DNA from: an uncultured Sphingomonadaceae bacterium
Lineage (GTDB): Bacteria; Pseudomonadota; Alphaproteobacteria; Sphingomonadales; Sphingomonadaceae
Length of the DNA: 64,000 nt
Assembly: GCA_937996655.1 (NCBI GenBank)
Contig: CALKUK010000015.1
Location: 248,001 to 312,000, forward strand
Direction: 5' to 3'
The notes beneath the pieces are model-generated. The model searched no databases. It was not told the DNA's origin and worked only from the letters and a program-made list of their open reading frames with translations. Below are positions 9,704 through 18,354 of this stretch, in pieces. Within the stretch, counting starts at the first letter, position 1. The number at the start of each line of letters is the position of its first letter. A program made the translations under genes and the position numbers.

Positions 9704-10405
9704 ATGGGGAACGGTATTTTGGAACGCAGGAAGGTCTTGCTGGGCATGGGCGCTGTCGCGCTTGGTGGCTTTGCTGCGCCTGCTGTCGCGTTGCCGATGG
9801 ACGATGCCATCAACACCGATCCTTACTGGCAGTGCGTCCCCATCGCGCGGACCATGTCGGGCATCCAAATCTATGGCGACGCCCATACATGGTGGGATCA
9901 GGCCGAGGGCCGGTACCGCAAGGGGACCGAGCCGAAAAAGGGTGCCGTGCTCAACTTCATGCCGCATGGCGGGATGAAACTGGGCCATGTGGCCGCCGTC
10001 ACCAAGATCATCGATGACCGCACAATCCTTGTCACCCATAGCAACTGGTCTCCTTATGGTGGCCGCCGCGGCTATGTGGAAAAGAATGTCCGCGTCATCG
10101 ACGTGTCGGAAGATAATGACTGGAGCCGCGTCCGCGTCTGGTTCTCCCCCATTGGCGATATGGGCGGCACTGAATGGCCGACCTTCGGCTTTATCTATCC
10201 CAATGGTCGCCCGCCCATGGCCCTACCCGAAACCGCGATGGAACTGCCCAAGCAACCACCGCAGCCCCGCATGGCCGTGCGCGAAGATCCTGAAGAAGAC
10301 ATCCGCCCGACAGGCCGGATGGTGGACATCCGCAAGGCGCTGTTCGGACCATCGCCGACCGGCAGGCTCGCTTATCTCGACCGCACGCTGAAGCGCCTTA
10401 AATAA
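9704..10405 (+). CDS. Exported CHAP-domain protein (putative peptidoglycan amidase/peptidase)
   Basis: Protein of 233 residues with an N-terminal signal containing a double arginine (ERRKVLLGMGAVALGG), which may be Tat- or Sec-type. The mature region has a CHAP-like catalytic pattern: YWQCVPIAR with Cys44 as putative nucleophile, WW preceding the basic loop, GAVLNF, and GHVAAVTKI followed by HSNW, which supplies the histidine and a polar residue. CHAP enzymes cleave peptidoglycan peptide or amide bonds. The C-terminal 70 residues are proline-rich and lack a recognised domain. It lies alone between divergent and co-directional genes. Confidence 0.75.
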   Translation: MGNGILERRKVLLGMGAVALGGFAAPAVALPMDDAINTDPYWQCVPIARTMSGIQIYGDAHTWWDQAEGRYRKGTEPKKGAVLNFMPHGGMKLGHVAAVTKIIDDRTILVTHSNWSPYGGRRGYVEKNVRVIDVSEDNDWSRVRVWFSPIGDMGGTEWPTFGFIYPNGRPPMALPETAMELPKQPPQPRMAVREDPEEDIRPTGRMVDIRKALFGPSPTGRLAYLDRTLKRLK

Positions 10406-10447
10406 GCAGATTTGGCGCGCGCCTGCGGCAGTGCTAGTTCGTTTGCG

Positions 10448-11215
10448 ATGCACAGCCTTCCACTCTTCGTTCGCCTCAACGGCCGCCCCGTCATCCTGCT
10501 GGGCGACGGTGAACCTGCTGCCGCCAAGCGCCGCCTGCTGGACCGTGCCGGCGCACAAATTGTTGGTGAAGATCATGCCGCCAGCCTCGCCATCGTGGCG
10601 ATAGAGGACGATGCGGACGCCGAAGCTGCGATTGCACGGCTGAAAGCGCGCGGCATTCTCGTCAACGCGGTAGATCGGCCCACCGCCTGCGATTTCACAT
10701 TGCCCGCCATTATTGACCGGGATCCCGTCATCATCGCCATTGGCACAGGCGGTGCGTCTGCGGGCCTTGCCAAGGCGCTGCGGCAACGGCTGGAACAAAT
10801 GATCCCCGCAGGATTGGGGGCCATCGCAACCGCGCTGGCTGGTGCCCGCACCAAGATGCGCGCGCGCTGGCCCGAAGCCGCTGACCGCAGGCGTGCGATC
10901 GACGCCGCTTTTGATCCCGGCGGACCGCTTGATCCGCTGGCCGCAACCGAGGCGTCGGCCGTCGACGATTGGCTGGCCGGAAAGGCGCAGGCCGTTGCTA
11001 CCGCCTTTCACCACATAACCCTTAGCTCCGACGCCCCGGATGATCTTACCCTTGGCCAAGCCCGTCTGCTGGGGCAGGCCGACACCGTCCTGCACACAGT
11101 CCGCGTCGCTCCGGCCATTCTTGACCGCGCCCGGGCCGACGCCGCACGGATCGCTTGCGAAGCGGCGCCAACCGAGGCACCAGAAGGCATGACCCTTTTC
11201 GTGGACCGGTTATGA
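10448..11215 (+). CDS. Precorrin-2 dehydrogenase/ferrochelatase-like protein (CysG N-terminal module) with remnant methyltransferase start
   Basis: Protein of 255 residues matching the N-terminal half of siroheme synthase CysG: LPLFVRLNGRPVILLGDGEPAAAKR (NAD-binding Rossmann), VNAVDRPTACDFTLPA and GGASAGLAKALRQ. This module oxidises precorrin-2 and inserts iron. The last 60 residues, with DDLTLGQARLLGQADTVLH, look like the opening of the SUMT uroporphyrinogen methyltransferase domain, which then stops, so the methyltransferase is cut to a stub. The start is ATG 10448. Its stop overlaps the next gene by 4 bases (ATGA). A separate SUMT would be needed elsewhere for siroheme synthesis. Confidence 0.85.
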   Translation: MHSLPLFVRLNGRPVILLGDGEPAAAKRRLLDRAGAQIVGEDHAASLAIVAIEDDADAEAAIARLKARGILVNAVDRPTACDFTLPAIIDRDPVIIAIGTGGASAGLAKALRQRLEQMIPAGLGAIATALAGARTKMRARWPEAADRRRAIDAAFDPGGPLDPLAATEASAVDDWLAGKAQAVATAFHHITLSSDAPDDLTLGQARLLGQADTVLHTVRVAPAILDRARADAARIACEAAPTEAPEGMTLFVDRL

Positions 11216-12171
11216 GCAGCGCCTTTGTCTTTCGGGATGGTGCTGCCGCCGAAATGCCGTTTGGCGACGCCATCGCGCTGCCCCATGATGGCGGCCTCAT
11301 CTGGCTCCAGCTGGACGGACGCGAAGATGCCGCGCGCAACTGGATCCGCGATCAGGAGGACATTCCACACATCGCGCGGGAAGCCCTGCTGGCGCAGGAA
11401 ACCCGTCCGCGTGCGACGCTCATTGGCGGGGGAGCTCTCGTCAATCTGCGTGGCCTTGGCACGACGCCAAATGATGATCCGGATGCGCTCGTCTCCACCC
11501 GATTCTGGGCGGACAAGGGCCGCGTCATCTCCGTCAGCTTTCGCACGCCCAAGGCGCTTGCCATCGTGATCGACCGCTTCCACGCCAGAGAAATTGTCGA
11601 TCCCGGTGATCTTCTCTCCCGCTTTGCCGAAGCGACCAGCGATCTGCTCGACCCCGATGTTGCCGAACTGGGCGACACGATGGACGATTGTGAAGTCGTC
11701 GTGGATTCCGCGAGTATCCTTGCGACCCGTAGACGCGTGACCGAGGTGCGCAGTCAGGCGATCTCCTATCGCCGCTTCGTCGCGCCGCAGCGGCAAGCGC
11801 TCGAACGCCTTGCCGCAGCTGACCTCGACTGGCTCGATGAAGATGACCGGATGCATCTGCGCGAAGCCGCCGACCGTGCCGCGCGCATGGCCGAAGAGCT
11901 GGAGGCGATGCGCGAGCGTGCCGCCCTCATCCACGAAGAACTCACCGACCGCCGTGCGGAGGTCATCGACACCCGCGCGCTGCTCATTTCCATCGTCGCA
12001 TTGATCTTCCTGCCGCTCACTTTTGTGACTGGCCTGCTTGGGATGAATGTGGACGGCATCCCTTATGCGCATAAGCCCTGGGCCTTTTGGGGCGTCACCG
12101 GCTTTTGCCTCTTCCTCGCCATCGGCGTCATGGCCTGGTTCGCCCGCGCCCGCTGGATCAGCGGAAAATAA
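11212..12171 (+). CDS. ZntB/CorA-family divalent metal transporter
   Basis: Inner-membrane 2-TM transporter of 319 residues, of normal length for CorA/ZntB. It has an N-terminal cytoplasmic alpha/beta domain, a long helix rich in charged residues (EELEAMRERAALIHEELTD) and two C-terminal membrane helices. The loop after the first helix is GLLGMNVDGIPYAHKP: the GMN core is that of CorA, and the following GIP is typical of ZntB. It probably exchanges Zn2+ or Mg2+; direction is not shown. The start ATG at 11212 overlaps the upstream stop, suggesting translational coupling. Confidence 0.88.
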   Translation: MSSAFVFRDGAAAEMPFGDAIALPHDGGLIWLQLDGREDAARNWIRDQEDIPHIAREALLAQETRPRATLIGGGALVNLRGLGTTPNDDPDALVSTRFWADKGRVISVSFRTPKALAIVIDRFHAREIVDPGDLLSRFAEATSDLLDPDVAELGDTMDDCEVVVDSASILATRRRVTEVRSQAISYRRFVAPQRQALERLAAADLDWLDEDDRMHLREAADRAARMAEELEAMRERAALIHEELTDRRAEVIDTRALLISIVALIFLPLTFVTGLLGMNVDGIPYAHKPWAFWGVTGFCLFLAIGVMAWFARARWISGK

Positions 12172-12187
12172 TGCGTCTTGGCTTCTC

Positions 12188-12222
12188 CTCCGTCATCCTG
12201 AACTTGTTTCAGCATGACGGAG
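12188..12222. repeat. REP-like palindrome between convergent genes
   Basis: Hairpin with perfect 9-base arms CTCCGTCAT and ATGACGGAG and an inner stem CTGAA/TTCAG around ACTTGT. The core CCTGAACTTGTTTCAG resembles the CTGAGCTTGTC-based elements near 14.2 and 26.7 kb. It fills the 56-base gap between convergent genes and could act as a bidirectional terminator. Confidence 0.6.
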
Positions 12223-12227
12223 AGAAA

Positions 12228-12518
12228 TTACTCCAGAAGCGCATCAATCGCCGTCGCCATGCGGATATCGCGCTGCGACAGGCCACCCGCGTCATGCGTG
12301 GTCAGCAGGATGTCCACGCGGTTCCACACATTTGACCATTCGGGGTGATGATCCTGCACCTCGGCCAAGAGCGCAACGCGCGTCATAAAGGCGAAGGCTT
12401 CTGAAAAATCCTTGAAGATGAACTGACGGGTGATGCCGTCGCGGGCGTCATCGACGTCCCATTCCCCAAGCCGGTCCAGGGCGGCGGTGCGTTGTTCGGG
12501 GGAGAGTTGTTCGACCAT
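12228..12518 (-). CDS. phhB: Pterin-4a-carbinolamine dehydratase
   Basis: Small cytoplasmic enzyme (96 residues, the family's normal size) that dehydrates 4a-hydroxytetrahydropterin during tetrahydrobiopterin recycling. The signature is complete: FKDFSEAFAFMTRVALLAE, then DHHPEWSNVWNRV (the active-site HHP with a Trp in the usual Y/W position) and LTTHDAGGLSQRD. No phenylalanine hydroxylase is nearby. It starts 38 bases from the divergent peptidase gene. Confidence 0.93.
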   Translation of the reverse strand: MVEQLSPEQRTAALDRLGEWDVDDARDGITRQFIFKDFSEAFAFMTRVALLAEVQDHHPEWSNVWNRVDILLTTHDAGGLSQRDIRMATAIDALLE

Positions 12519-12555
12519 GCTTTGCCTCTTTCGTTTATATCTCTATGTCGCAGGC

Positions 12556-12951
12556 ATGACGGGGAAAGGTCAACTGGCGCCGAGCTGTTCGGACATTGAA
12601 TCCTTGGCGCGCAATGCGTTGTCGCGCCTGCCGGAGTTGTTCCGCAGCCATTTGGGCCATGTCGCGCTGATCGTCGACGATTTCGCCGATGACGCAACAC
12701 TGGCGGAACTGGGCATTGAAGACCCCTTTGACCTGTCAGGCCTCTATTCCGGCAGACCGGTGAGCGAAGCCGCCCAGACGGGTGACCTGCCGACGACCAT
12801 CCATCTGTTCCGCAGGCCCATCCTCGATGAATGGGCGGAAAGTGGGGAGACACTGGAGCATCTGGTCGCGCATGTTCTGGTCCATGAAGTCGGCCACCAT
12901 TTCGGCCTCACAGATGATCAGATGCACAAGCTGGAAAACATCGTCGCATGA
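12556..12951 (+). CDS. Zincin-like metallopeptidase (Zincin_1 family)
   Basis: Small protein of 131 residues with a zinc-peptidase motif HVLVHEVGHHFGLTDDQM near the C-terminus (HExxHHxxxxD pattern). This short single-domain family is widespread in bacteria and its substrate is unknown. The start is ATG 12556, and the preceding in-frame ATG (12517) would overlap the divergent phhB start. The stop overlaps ccmA by 4 bases (ATGA), so it is probably translated together with ccmAB. That placement suggests, but does not show, a link to cytochrome c maturation. Confidence 0.82.
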   Translation: MTGKGQLAPSCSDIESLARNALSRLPELFRSHLGHVALIVDDFADDATLAELGIEDPFDLSGLYSGRPVSEAAQTGDLPTTIHLFRRPILDEWAESGETLEHLVAHVLVHEVGHHFGLTDDQMHKLENIVA

Positions 12952-13532
12952 CGGCCTCCCTCACCTTTGCGAACCTCGCCTGCATGCGCGGCGGGCGGGT
13001 TCTGTTCAAGGGTTTGAACGCCACGCTCGGCGCGGGCGATGCTTTGCTGCTGACCGGACCGAACGGCGTCGGCAAATCGAGCCTGTTGCGGCTGATCGCG
13101 GGGCTATTGCCCGCTTATACCGGCACAGTGACGCATGACGGACGCCTTGCTCTGTCTGATGAAAACCCCGCGCTTGACCCGCGCCTACCGCTGGCCAAGG
13201 CGCTCGGCTATTGGGCGGGGCTGGATAGCACCGGCCCGGCTGCGGTGGCAGCGGCGCTCGATGCGCTGGACCTGACCCGCCTTGCCGGTGTGCCTGTACG
13301 GCTGCTCTCCACCGGGCAAAGGCGGCGCGCCAACCTCGCCCGCGTGCTCGCAAGCGGGGCCAACATCTGGTTGCTTGATGAACCCGGCAACGGGCTGGAC
13401 ACAGCCTCACTGGCTCTGCTGGAGCGCGCCATTGCGAGGCACCGCACGCAGGGCGGGATTGTCGTGGTCGCCTCCCACCAGTCGCTCGGCCTGACCAACG
13501 CGCAAGCGGTAGAACTGGAGCCAGCGGAATGA
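12948..13532 (+). CDS. ccmA: Haem exporter ATP-binding protein CcmA
   Basis: ATPase subunit of the CcmAB complex that drives release of haem-loaded CcmE during System I cytochrome c maturation. At 194 residues it is short, as usual for CcmA. Seen: Walker A GPNGVGKSS (about residues 38-46), the ABC signature region LSTGQRRRANLARVLAS, Walker B IWLLDEP, and the switch His in VVASHQ. It overlaps ccmB by 4 bases. ccmC and the other ccm genes are not in this window. Confidence 0.93.
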   Translation: MTASLTFANLACMRGGRVLFKGLNATLGAGDALLLTGPNGVGKSSLLRLIAGLLPAYTGTVTHDGRLALSDENPALDPRLPLAKALGYWAGLDSTGPAAVAAALDALDLTRLAGVPVRLLSTGQRRRANLARVLASGANIWLLDEPGNGLDTASLALLERAIARHRTQGGIVVVASHQSLGLTNAQAVELEPAE

Positions 13533-14176
13533 AGGCGTTCCTCGCCATCTTAGTCCGGGATCTGCGCCTATCACTCGGATCAGGCGGCATCGGTCTGCCG
13601 GTCGTGTTCTTCCTGCTGGTCGCCACGCTCTATCCATTCGCGGTCGGGCCGGATGGCGCTTTGCTCTCCAAAACCGGCGGCGGCGTGCTGTGGGTCGCAG
13701 CCCTCCTTGCCGCGCTTCTCCCCGTCGACCGGCTGATCGCGCCCGATGCGGAAGCCGGTGTGCTCGATCAATATGCGGTCCGTGGTCTGGGCGAGGAGAT
13801 GATCGCTGCCGCCAAAATCACCGCGCACTGGATCGGCTTTGGTCCGCCATTGATGCTGGCCGCCATTCCGGCCTCCGCCATGTTGCGGCTCGATGGAGAA
13901 ACGCTGGCGGCAGTCGAATTGGGCCTGCTGGCGGGTACTCCTGGGCTGGCAGCGCTTGGCGTAATGGTGGCGAGCCTGACTGCCGGACTCCGGCGCGGCG
14001 GGGCACTCGCCGGATTGTTGATGTTACCGCTGGCCATCCCGCTGATCATCTTCGGCGCGGGGAGCATCGGGGATTTTGGCGGCGGGGCTGTGCGGTTTTT
14101 GGCGGCGGCGTCACTGTTTCTGGCGGCGGTCGCGCCCTTTGCGGCGGGGGCTGGGATCAGGGCGCTGCGGGAGTAG
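13529..14176 (+). CDS. ccmB: Haem exporter membrane protein CcmB
   Basis: Integral membrane partner of CcmA (215 residues) with about six hydrophobic helices. It begins MKAFLAILVRDLRLSLGSGG, typical of CcmB, and contains LAALLPVDRLIAPDAEAGVLDQY, the conserved cytoplasmic loop of the family (D, E and G positions). It functions in the inner membrane in cytochrome c biogenesis. It is translationally coupled to ccmA through an ATGA overlap. The gene is followed by a palindromic repeat rather than ccmC. Confidence 0.92.
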   Translation: MKAFLAILVRDLRLSLGSGGIGLPVVFFLLVATLYPFAVGPDGALLSKTGGGVLWVAALLAALLPVDRLIAPDAEAGVLDQYAVRGLGEEMIAAAKITAHWIGFGPPLMLAAIPASAMLRLDGETLAAVELGLLAGTPGLAALGVMVASLTAGLRRGGALAGLLMLPLAIPLIIFGAGSIGDFGGGAVRFLAAASLFLAAVAPFAAGAGIRALRE

Positions 14177-14205
14177 TCCATTTCTCCAAACGCGCGCAGC
14201 CATCT

Positions 14206-14292
14206 CCGTTTGGGCTGAGCCTGTCGAAGCCCCGTCCTTTACCTTTGACGCAGAGATGAAGGACAACCCTTCGGCAAGCTCAGAGCAAACGG
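14206..14292. repeat. Paired inverted REP-like elements between convergent genes
   Basis: Two related arms lie in opposite orientation. The left arm (14206-14240) contains CTGAGCCTGTCGAAG and ends GTCCTT. The right arm (14259-14292) reads as its reverse complement with CTGAGCTTGCCGAAG. Both carry CCGTTTG at the outer side and a GTCCTT/AAGGAC inner stem. It sits between ccmB and the convergent methyltransferase gene and is of the kind dispersed in sphingomonad genomes. Confidence 0.65.
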
Positions 14293-14302
14293 GGGATAAA
14301 CC

Positions 14303-15172
14303 CTAACGCGACCAGCGCGCGAAGATGGCGGTCGGCAGCACGAGGCCCCTTGCCTCTTCCCGCACGCCGAGCTCGCCACATTCCACCGTGCCGCCCAGAT
14401 CCGCAAAGTGCTGGCGCACCAACTCCCCAATGGCCAGCGCGGACATACGAACGGCGTAGACTGTCAGGAACAGGAAGCGCGAGTCCGCGTCGAGCAGCTT
14501 GCGGCAATCGGCGATGAGTTCGGGCAAGCCTTCTTCAAGCTTCCAGACTTCACCATCCGGGCCGCGGCCATATTTGGGCGGGTCGAGGATGATGCCGTCA
14601 TAGCGCTTGCCGCGCCGCACTTCGCGGGCGGTGAACTTCATCGCATCGTCGATGATCCAGCGGACGGGCTTATCCGTCATGTTCGACAAAGCGGCATTGG
14701 CGCGTGCGGCCTCGACCGATTTCTTTGAGGCATCAACGTGCGTCACAGCGGCACCCTTGGCGGCGAGCGCCAGGCTGCCGACGCCGGTATAGCCGAACAG
14801 ATTCATCGCGGTTGGCGCGTCCATGCCCGCCAGCTGCCCACGCATCCATGTCCACACCGGTGCCATGTCGGGGAAGAAGCTCAGATGCCGGAAGGGCGTT
14901 GGCTGCATGGTGAAGCGCACTTCTTCCCAGCTTCCCGTCCACCCCTTTTCAGGCAGGCGGCTGGAAAAGCGCCACTGACCGCCGCCATCTTCGTCCGCGC
15001 CAGGCACGAACTCACCATCCGCTTTCCAGTCGTCGCTGGCGGGCGCCCACAGCGCCTGCGGTTCAGGGCGAATGAAGCGGCGCGGGCCGTAACGCTCCAG
15101 CTTGCGGCCATGGCCGGAATCAATCAGGCCGTAATCGGCCCAAGGTTCCCCGATAAGGGTGATCGGCGTCAT
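14303..15172 (-). CDS. Class I SAM-dependent methyltransferase (RlmI/RlmK-like, 23S rRNA type)
   Basis: Protein of 289 residues with a class I methyltransferase fold: NLFGYTGVGSLALAAKGA is SAM motif I, VTHVDASKKSVEAARANA is motif II and IILDPPKYGRG is the catalytic motif IV. The order and the DPPKYGRG motif match the RlmI/RlmK group of rRNA cytosine or guanine methyltransferases and many SAM methyltransferases annotated only generally; no PUA domain is visible. It overlaps the thrC stop by 4 bases and is the last gene of the long leftward run. Confidence 0.83.
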   Translation of the reverse strand: MTPITLIGEPWADYGLIDSGHGRKLERYGPRRFIRPEPQALWAPASDDWKADGEFVPGADEDGGGQWRFSSRLPEKGWTGSWEEVRFTMQPTPFRHLSFFPDMAPVWTWMRGQLAGMDAPTAMNLFGYTGVGSLALAAKGAAVTHVDASKKSVEAARANAALSNMTDKPVRWIIDDAMKFTAREVRRGKRYDGIILDPPKYGRGPDGEVWKLEEGLPELIADCRKLLDADSRFLFLTVYAVRMSALAIGELVRQHFADLGGTVECGELGVREEARGLVLPTAIFARWSR

Positions 15173-16569
15173 GCAGCCGGCGTCGCCCGTTCCGCGACAT
15201 AGGCAGCAATCGCTTCCTTCGTCGCAGGCAGCGTGTCGTACCGCTCTTCGCGGTCAAACAAATTGCCCATCCGTGCCGGCAAATGCGGGCGCACGCCTGT
15301 TGCACGCTCCACGGCATCGCGGAATTTGGCGGGATGTGCCGTTGCCAGCGTCACGACCGGGACATCGGCAGGGAGACCTGCGTTGCGCGCAGCCGCCAGG
15401 CCGATGGCGGTATGGGGATCGATCACCTGATCGGTCCGCTCATGCGCCCAGCGCATCACGTCTGACATGCCATCGGCATCGATGCGGGCGCTTTCAAACA
15501 GGTCTTTGGACCCGGCCAGCATATCGGCGGGGATCGACATTGCGCGGGTCGATTCGAAATCGGCCATCATCTTGGCCAAGGCCTTGCCGTCGCGTCCGGC
15601 GAGGTCGAACAGCAGCCGTTCAAAGTTCGAGCTGACCTGAATGTCCATGCTCGGCGTGGCCGTCGGAGTGACGGTGCCGCAGCTATAGTCGCCCGTGGTC
15701 AAAGCACGGTGGAGGATGTCGTTGACGTTGGTCGCCACGATCAGCTTGGCGACGGGCAGACCCATGCGCTGCGCGACATAGCCTGCGAACACATCCCCGA
15801 AATTGCCGGTCGGCACGGAGAAGGCCACGGGACGATCCGGCGCGCCGAGACGGACGGCCGTGTAGAAATAGTACACCACCTGCGCCATCAGCCGCGCCCA
15901 GTTGATCGAGTTCACCGCCGACAGCGTGAAGCGGCCATTGAAATCGCGATCATTGAACAGCGCCTTCACGATTGCTTGGGCATCATCAAAGCTGCCTTCA
16001 ATCGCGATGTTGTGGACGTTGGGAGCGAGCACAGTCGTCATCTGACGGCGCTGCACGTCCGACACCCGGCCAAGCGGGTGGAGCATGAAGATATCAATCT
16101 TGGCACGACCGGCCACGCCATCAATCGCAGCCGAGCCGGTGTCGCCCGAGGTGGCACCGATGATCGTCAGATGCGCATCCCGCTTCGCCAGAAATGTTTC
16201 AAACAGCTGGCCGAGCAGCTGGAGTGCGACATCCTTGAACGCCAGCGTCGGGCCGTGGAATAGCTCCATCAGCCAATGCTGCTGGTCCAGCTGGATGACC
16301 GGCGTCACCGCATCGTGCGAAAAGCGGCCATAGGCCGTGGTGCACAGTCGCTTGAGCGTCGCGTCATCAAGACAGCCCGCCACAAAGGGACGCATGACGG
16401 CCACGGCGGTATCGACGTAGGACAGGCCACGCATTGCTGCGATCTCGTCTTTTGAGAACTCCGGCCAGCTTTCCGGCACATAGAGCCCACCGTCTGAGGC
16501 CAACCCGGCAAGGGTGGCGCCTTCGAAATCGAGCGCCGGTGCGCTTCCCCGAGTGCTGACATAACGCAT
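15169..16569 (-). CDS. thrC: Threonine synthase
   Basis: PLP enzyme of 466 residues converting O-phosphohomoserine to threonine. The size and the HGPTLAFKDVALQLLGQ motif (PLP Schiff-base Lys112) mark the long, fungal/proteobacterial class of ThrC. The phosphate-binding ATSGDTGSAA and the N-terminal YVSTRG segment are also present. The gene follows the TauE gene by 40 bases and is translationally coupled to the downstream methyltransferase (ATGA). Confidence 0.96.
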   Translation of the reverse strand: MRYVSTRGSAPALDFEGATLAGLASDGGLYVPESWPEFSKDEIAAMRGLSYVDTAVAVMRPFVAGCLDDATLKRLCTTAYGRFSHDAVTPVIQLDQQHWLMELFHGPTLAFKDVALQLLGQLFETFLAKRDAHLTIIGATSGDTGSAAIDGVAGRAKIDIFMLHPLGRVSDVQRRQMTTVLAPNVHNIAIEGSFDDAQAIVKALFNDRDFNGRFTLSAVNSINWARLMAQVVYYFYTAVRLGAPDRPVAFSVPTGNFGDVFAGYVAQRMGLPVAKLIVATNVNDILHRALTTGDYSCGTVTPTATPSMDIQVSSNFERLLFDLAGRDGKALAKMMADFESTRAMSIPADMLAGSKDLFESARIDADGMSDVMRWAHERTDQVIDPHTAIGLAAARNAGLPADVPVVTLATAHPAKFRDAVERATGVRPHLPARMGNLFDREERYDTLPATKEAIAAYVAERATPAA

Positions 16570-16609
16570 GATGCGGCGGCGTTAGCGGCGATAGCCCAAA
16601 TGGGCAAGT

Positions 16610-17365
16610 TTAGGTGAGCGCAACACGGATCAGCTCTGCCCCGACAGCGACCATCAGCAGCGAAATGAGGGTGTTGAACCGCTCCGCACTCACCCGCTTC
16701 ACAAGCCAGACCCCGGCAAAGGTGCTGGCAATAGCCACCGGCAGAAAGACGAGGGTCAGTTGCAGATTCGCCCAGGTGAACTGGCCAAGCGCAATATAGG
16801 CCGGCACCTTCATCCAGTTGAGCACCGCAAAGAAAATCGCCGAGGTGCCGATGAACACCGTATGTGGCATTCGCCGCGACAGCGCCCAGATCTGGAAGGG
16901 CGGGCCTCCGGCATGGGCCACCTGACTGGTAAAGCCCGACACAGCCCCCCAGAAGGCCCCAACCCATAAAGGGAGATCGGCCTTGATCGGCAGGCGGAAG
17001 CCCCGTTCCCCGGCAAGGCGATAGGCACCAAAGGCGACCGCAATCAGCCCGACAAAGGCGCGGACGGCGTCGGGCGGCACGATGGTCGCCAGCAGCCAGC
17101 CGAGGAACACACCCACAAAGGCGCCGGGGACCATCAGCTTCAGCGTCGGCATATCAAAGCTGTGGCGGAACGCCCAGACGCCGACGACATCCTGCACGAT
17201 CAAAATGGGCAGCAGCATGGCGGCAGCAGGCACTGGGTCCATAACGAGCACGAGGATGGGCATGGACGCTGCGCCCAGCCCGGCAAATCCCCCCTTTGCG
17301 ATGCCGACAAGAATGACGGCGATCGATGCGACAATGAAAAAAACGGGATCGTGCGGCAGCGTCAA
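16610..17365 (-). CDS. TauE/SafE-family permease (TSUP)
   Basis: Membrane protein of 251 residues with about eight hydrophobic helices in two repeats. The motif ILVGIAKGGFAGLGAASMPILVL is typical of the TSUP sulfite/sulfonate exporter family; substrate is unknown. The start is set at TTG 17365, which overlaps the SURF1 stop as TTGA and puts the first residues just ahead of helix 1. The only in-frame ATG (17434) would give 23 poorly hydrophobic residues lying entirely in the SURF1 gene. It follows the cytochrome oxidase assembly genes and may serve a different pathway. Confidence 0.82.
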   Translation of the reverse strand: MTLPHDPVFFIVASIAVILVGIAKGGFAGLGAASMPILVLVMDPVPAAAMLLPILIVQDVVGVWAFRHSFDMPTLKLMVPGAFVGVFLGWLLATIVPPDAVRAFVGLIAVAFGAYRLAGERGFRLPIKADLPLWVGAFWGAVSGFTSQVAHAGGPPFQIWALSRRMPHTVFIGTSAIFFAVLNWMKVPAYIALGQFTWANLQLTLVFLPVAIASTFAGVWLVKRVSAERFNTLISLLMVAVGAELIRVALT

Positions 17366-17982
17366 CGGCCACGCATCCGGCGGCGCAACGCGAGGATGTA
17401 AATGAGAGCAGCGACAGCTGCGAACAGGAACCACTGGACGGCATAGGCCAGATGATTGTTGGGCACCTCATCGGGCGATGGCGGGGCGCTGGCCTCCAGC
17501 CCCGGCGCGGGCGTCTGCGCCACCAGCATGGGACGCAGCACCTCTTTCTCACCGCCGAGCTTGACGAACAGGCTCTGGTGGCTCGGTTCTGTCGTGATGC
17601 GTCCGCGCACCGGGCCTCCGGCCCAATTGGGCTTCAGCTTTGGATCACGTGTTACGCCCATATCGGCAAGCAGACCCGGCCCTTCCGCCCCTGTGCTGCA
17701 CTCTGCGATCCAGCGATAACCGGACCCGCCTTTGACCGAACGGCCCGCCTCTGTCCGCCAGCCCGTGACGCTGACACAGATGGCAGACGAGGTGCGGAAC
17801 AGCAGCGCATCAGGTACCGGCCCTTCAGGCTGATAAGCCACCGCCTCTTTCCGCATGTTCGCGGCAAACAGCGCGAGTTGCCCTGCCTTTTCCGCGCGAC
17901 GGTCCAACTGCCAAAAACCAAGCGCGATCATGGCCGCGCAGGCCAGCGTGACGACAAGGGTGGGGAGCACCGGCACGCGCAT
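17362..17982 (-). CDS. SURF1-family cytochrome oxidase assembly protein
   Basis: Membrane protein of 206 residues with the SURF1 layout: an N-terminal helix (LVVTLACAAMIALGFWQLDRR, with the conserved GxWQL), a periplasmic domain and a C-terminal helix (NNHLAYAVQWFLFAAVAALI, with the family's HLxYAxxWF). SURF1 proteins help insert haem a into oxidase subunit I. The position next to ctaE, ctaG and ctaB supports this. Its ATG shares one base with the DUF983 stop. Confidence 0.92.
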   Translation of the reverse strand: MRVPVLPTLVVTLACAAMIALGFWQLDRRAEKAGQLALFAANMRKEAVAYQPEGPVPDALLFRTSSAICVSVTGWRTEAGRSVKGGSGYRWIAECSTGAEGPGLLADMGVTRDPKLKPNWAGGPVRGRITTEPSHQSLFVKLGGEKEVLRPMLVAQTPAPGLEASAPPSPDEVPNNHLAYAVQWFLFAAVAALIYILALRRRMRGR

Positions 17983-18350
17983 TAGACGATCAGCCGCCCT
18001 TCGCGCGCGCGGTTGCGATATTCAAGGATGAGCAGTGCCCCCTTGGCCAGCCGCAACAGTCCGACGACCAGCACTGCCGTCAACGGCAGCCAGATCAGGA
18101 TGTGCACCCAAAAGGGCGGGGACACGGACAATTCAAGCATGACCGCACCAATGGTGACGATGGCGCCGACGATCATGATGAGGAAGGCGGCAGGTCCATC
18201 GCCCACGTTGAACTGGGTGAAGTCCAGCGCACAGGTCGAACAGCGGTCTGAAAAGCGAACGGCGCCCACGAACAGGGTCGGGGCGCCGCAGCGTGGGCAC
18301 AGCCCCTTTAACGACGCCTGCGTCGTATCGGGGGCCTGCCAGTCTGTCAT
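17982..18350 (-). CDS. DUF983 zinc-ribbon membrane protein
   Basis: Protein of 122 residues starting at ATG 18350. An N-terminal zinc ribbon (CPRCGAPTLF and CSTCALDF, four cysteines) is followed by two hydrophobic helices. DUF983 is regularly encoded between ctaE and SURF1 in alphaproteobacterial oxidase operons; its role is not defined. It lies 4 bases after ctaE and overlaps SURF1 by a base. Confidence 0.9.
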   Translation of the reverse strand: MTDWQAPDTTQASLKGLCPRCGAPTLFVGAVRFSDRCSTCALDFTQFNVGDGPAAFLIMIVGAIVTIGAVMLELSVSPPFWVHILIWLPLTAVLVVGLLRLAKGALLILEYRNRAREGRLIV

Positions 18351-18354
18351 GGGA

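Noticed and set aside
11008..12072. 354-residue minus-strand frame antisense to the ZntB gene
   Set aside because: Overlaps two real genes and lacks conserved motifs.
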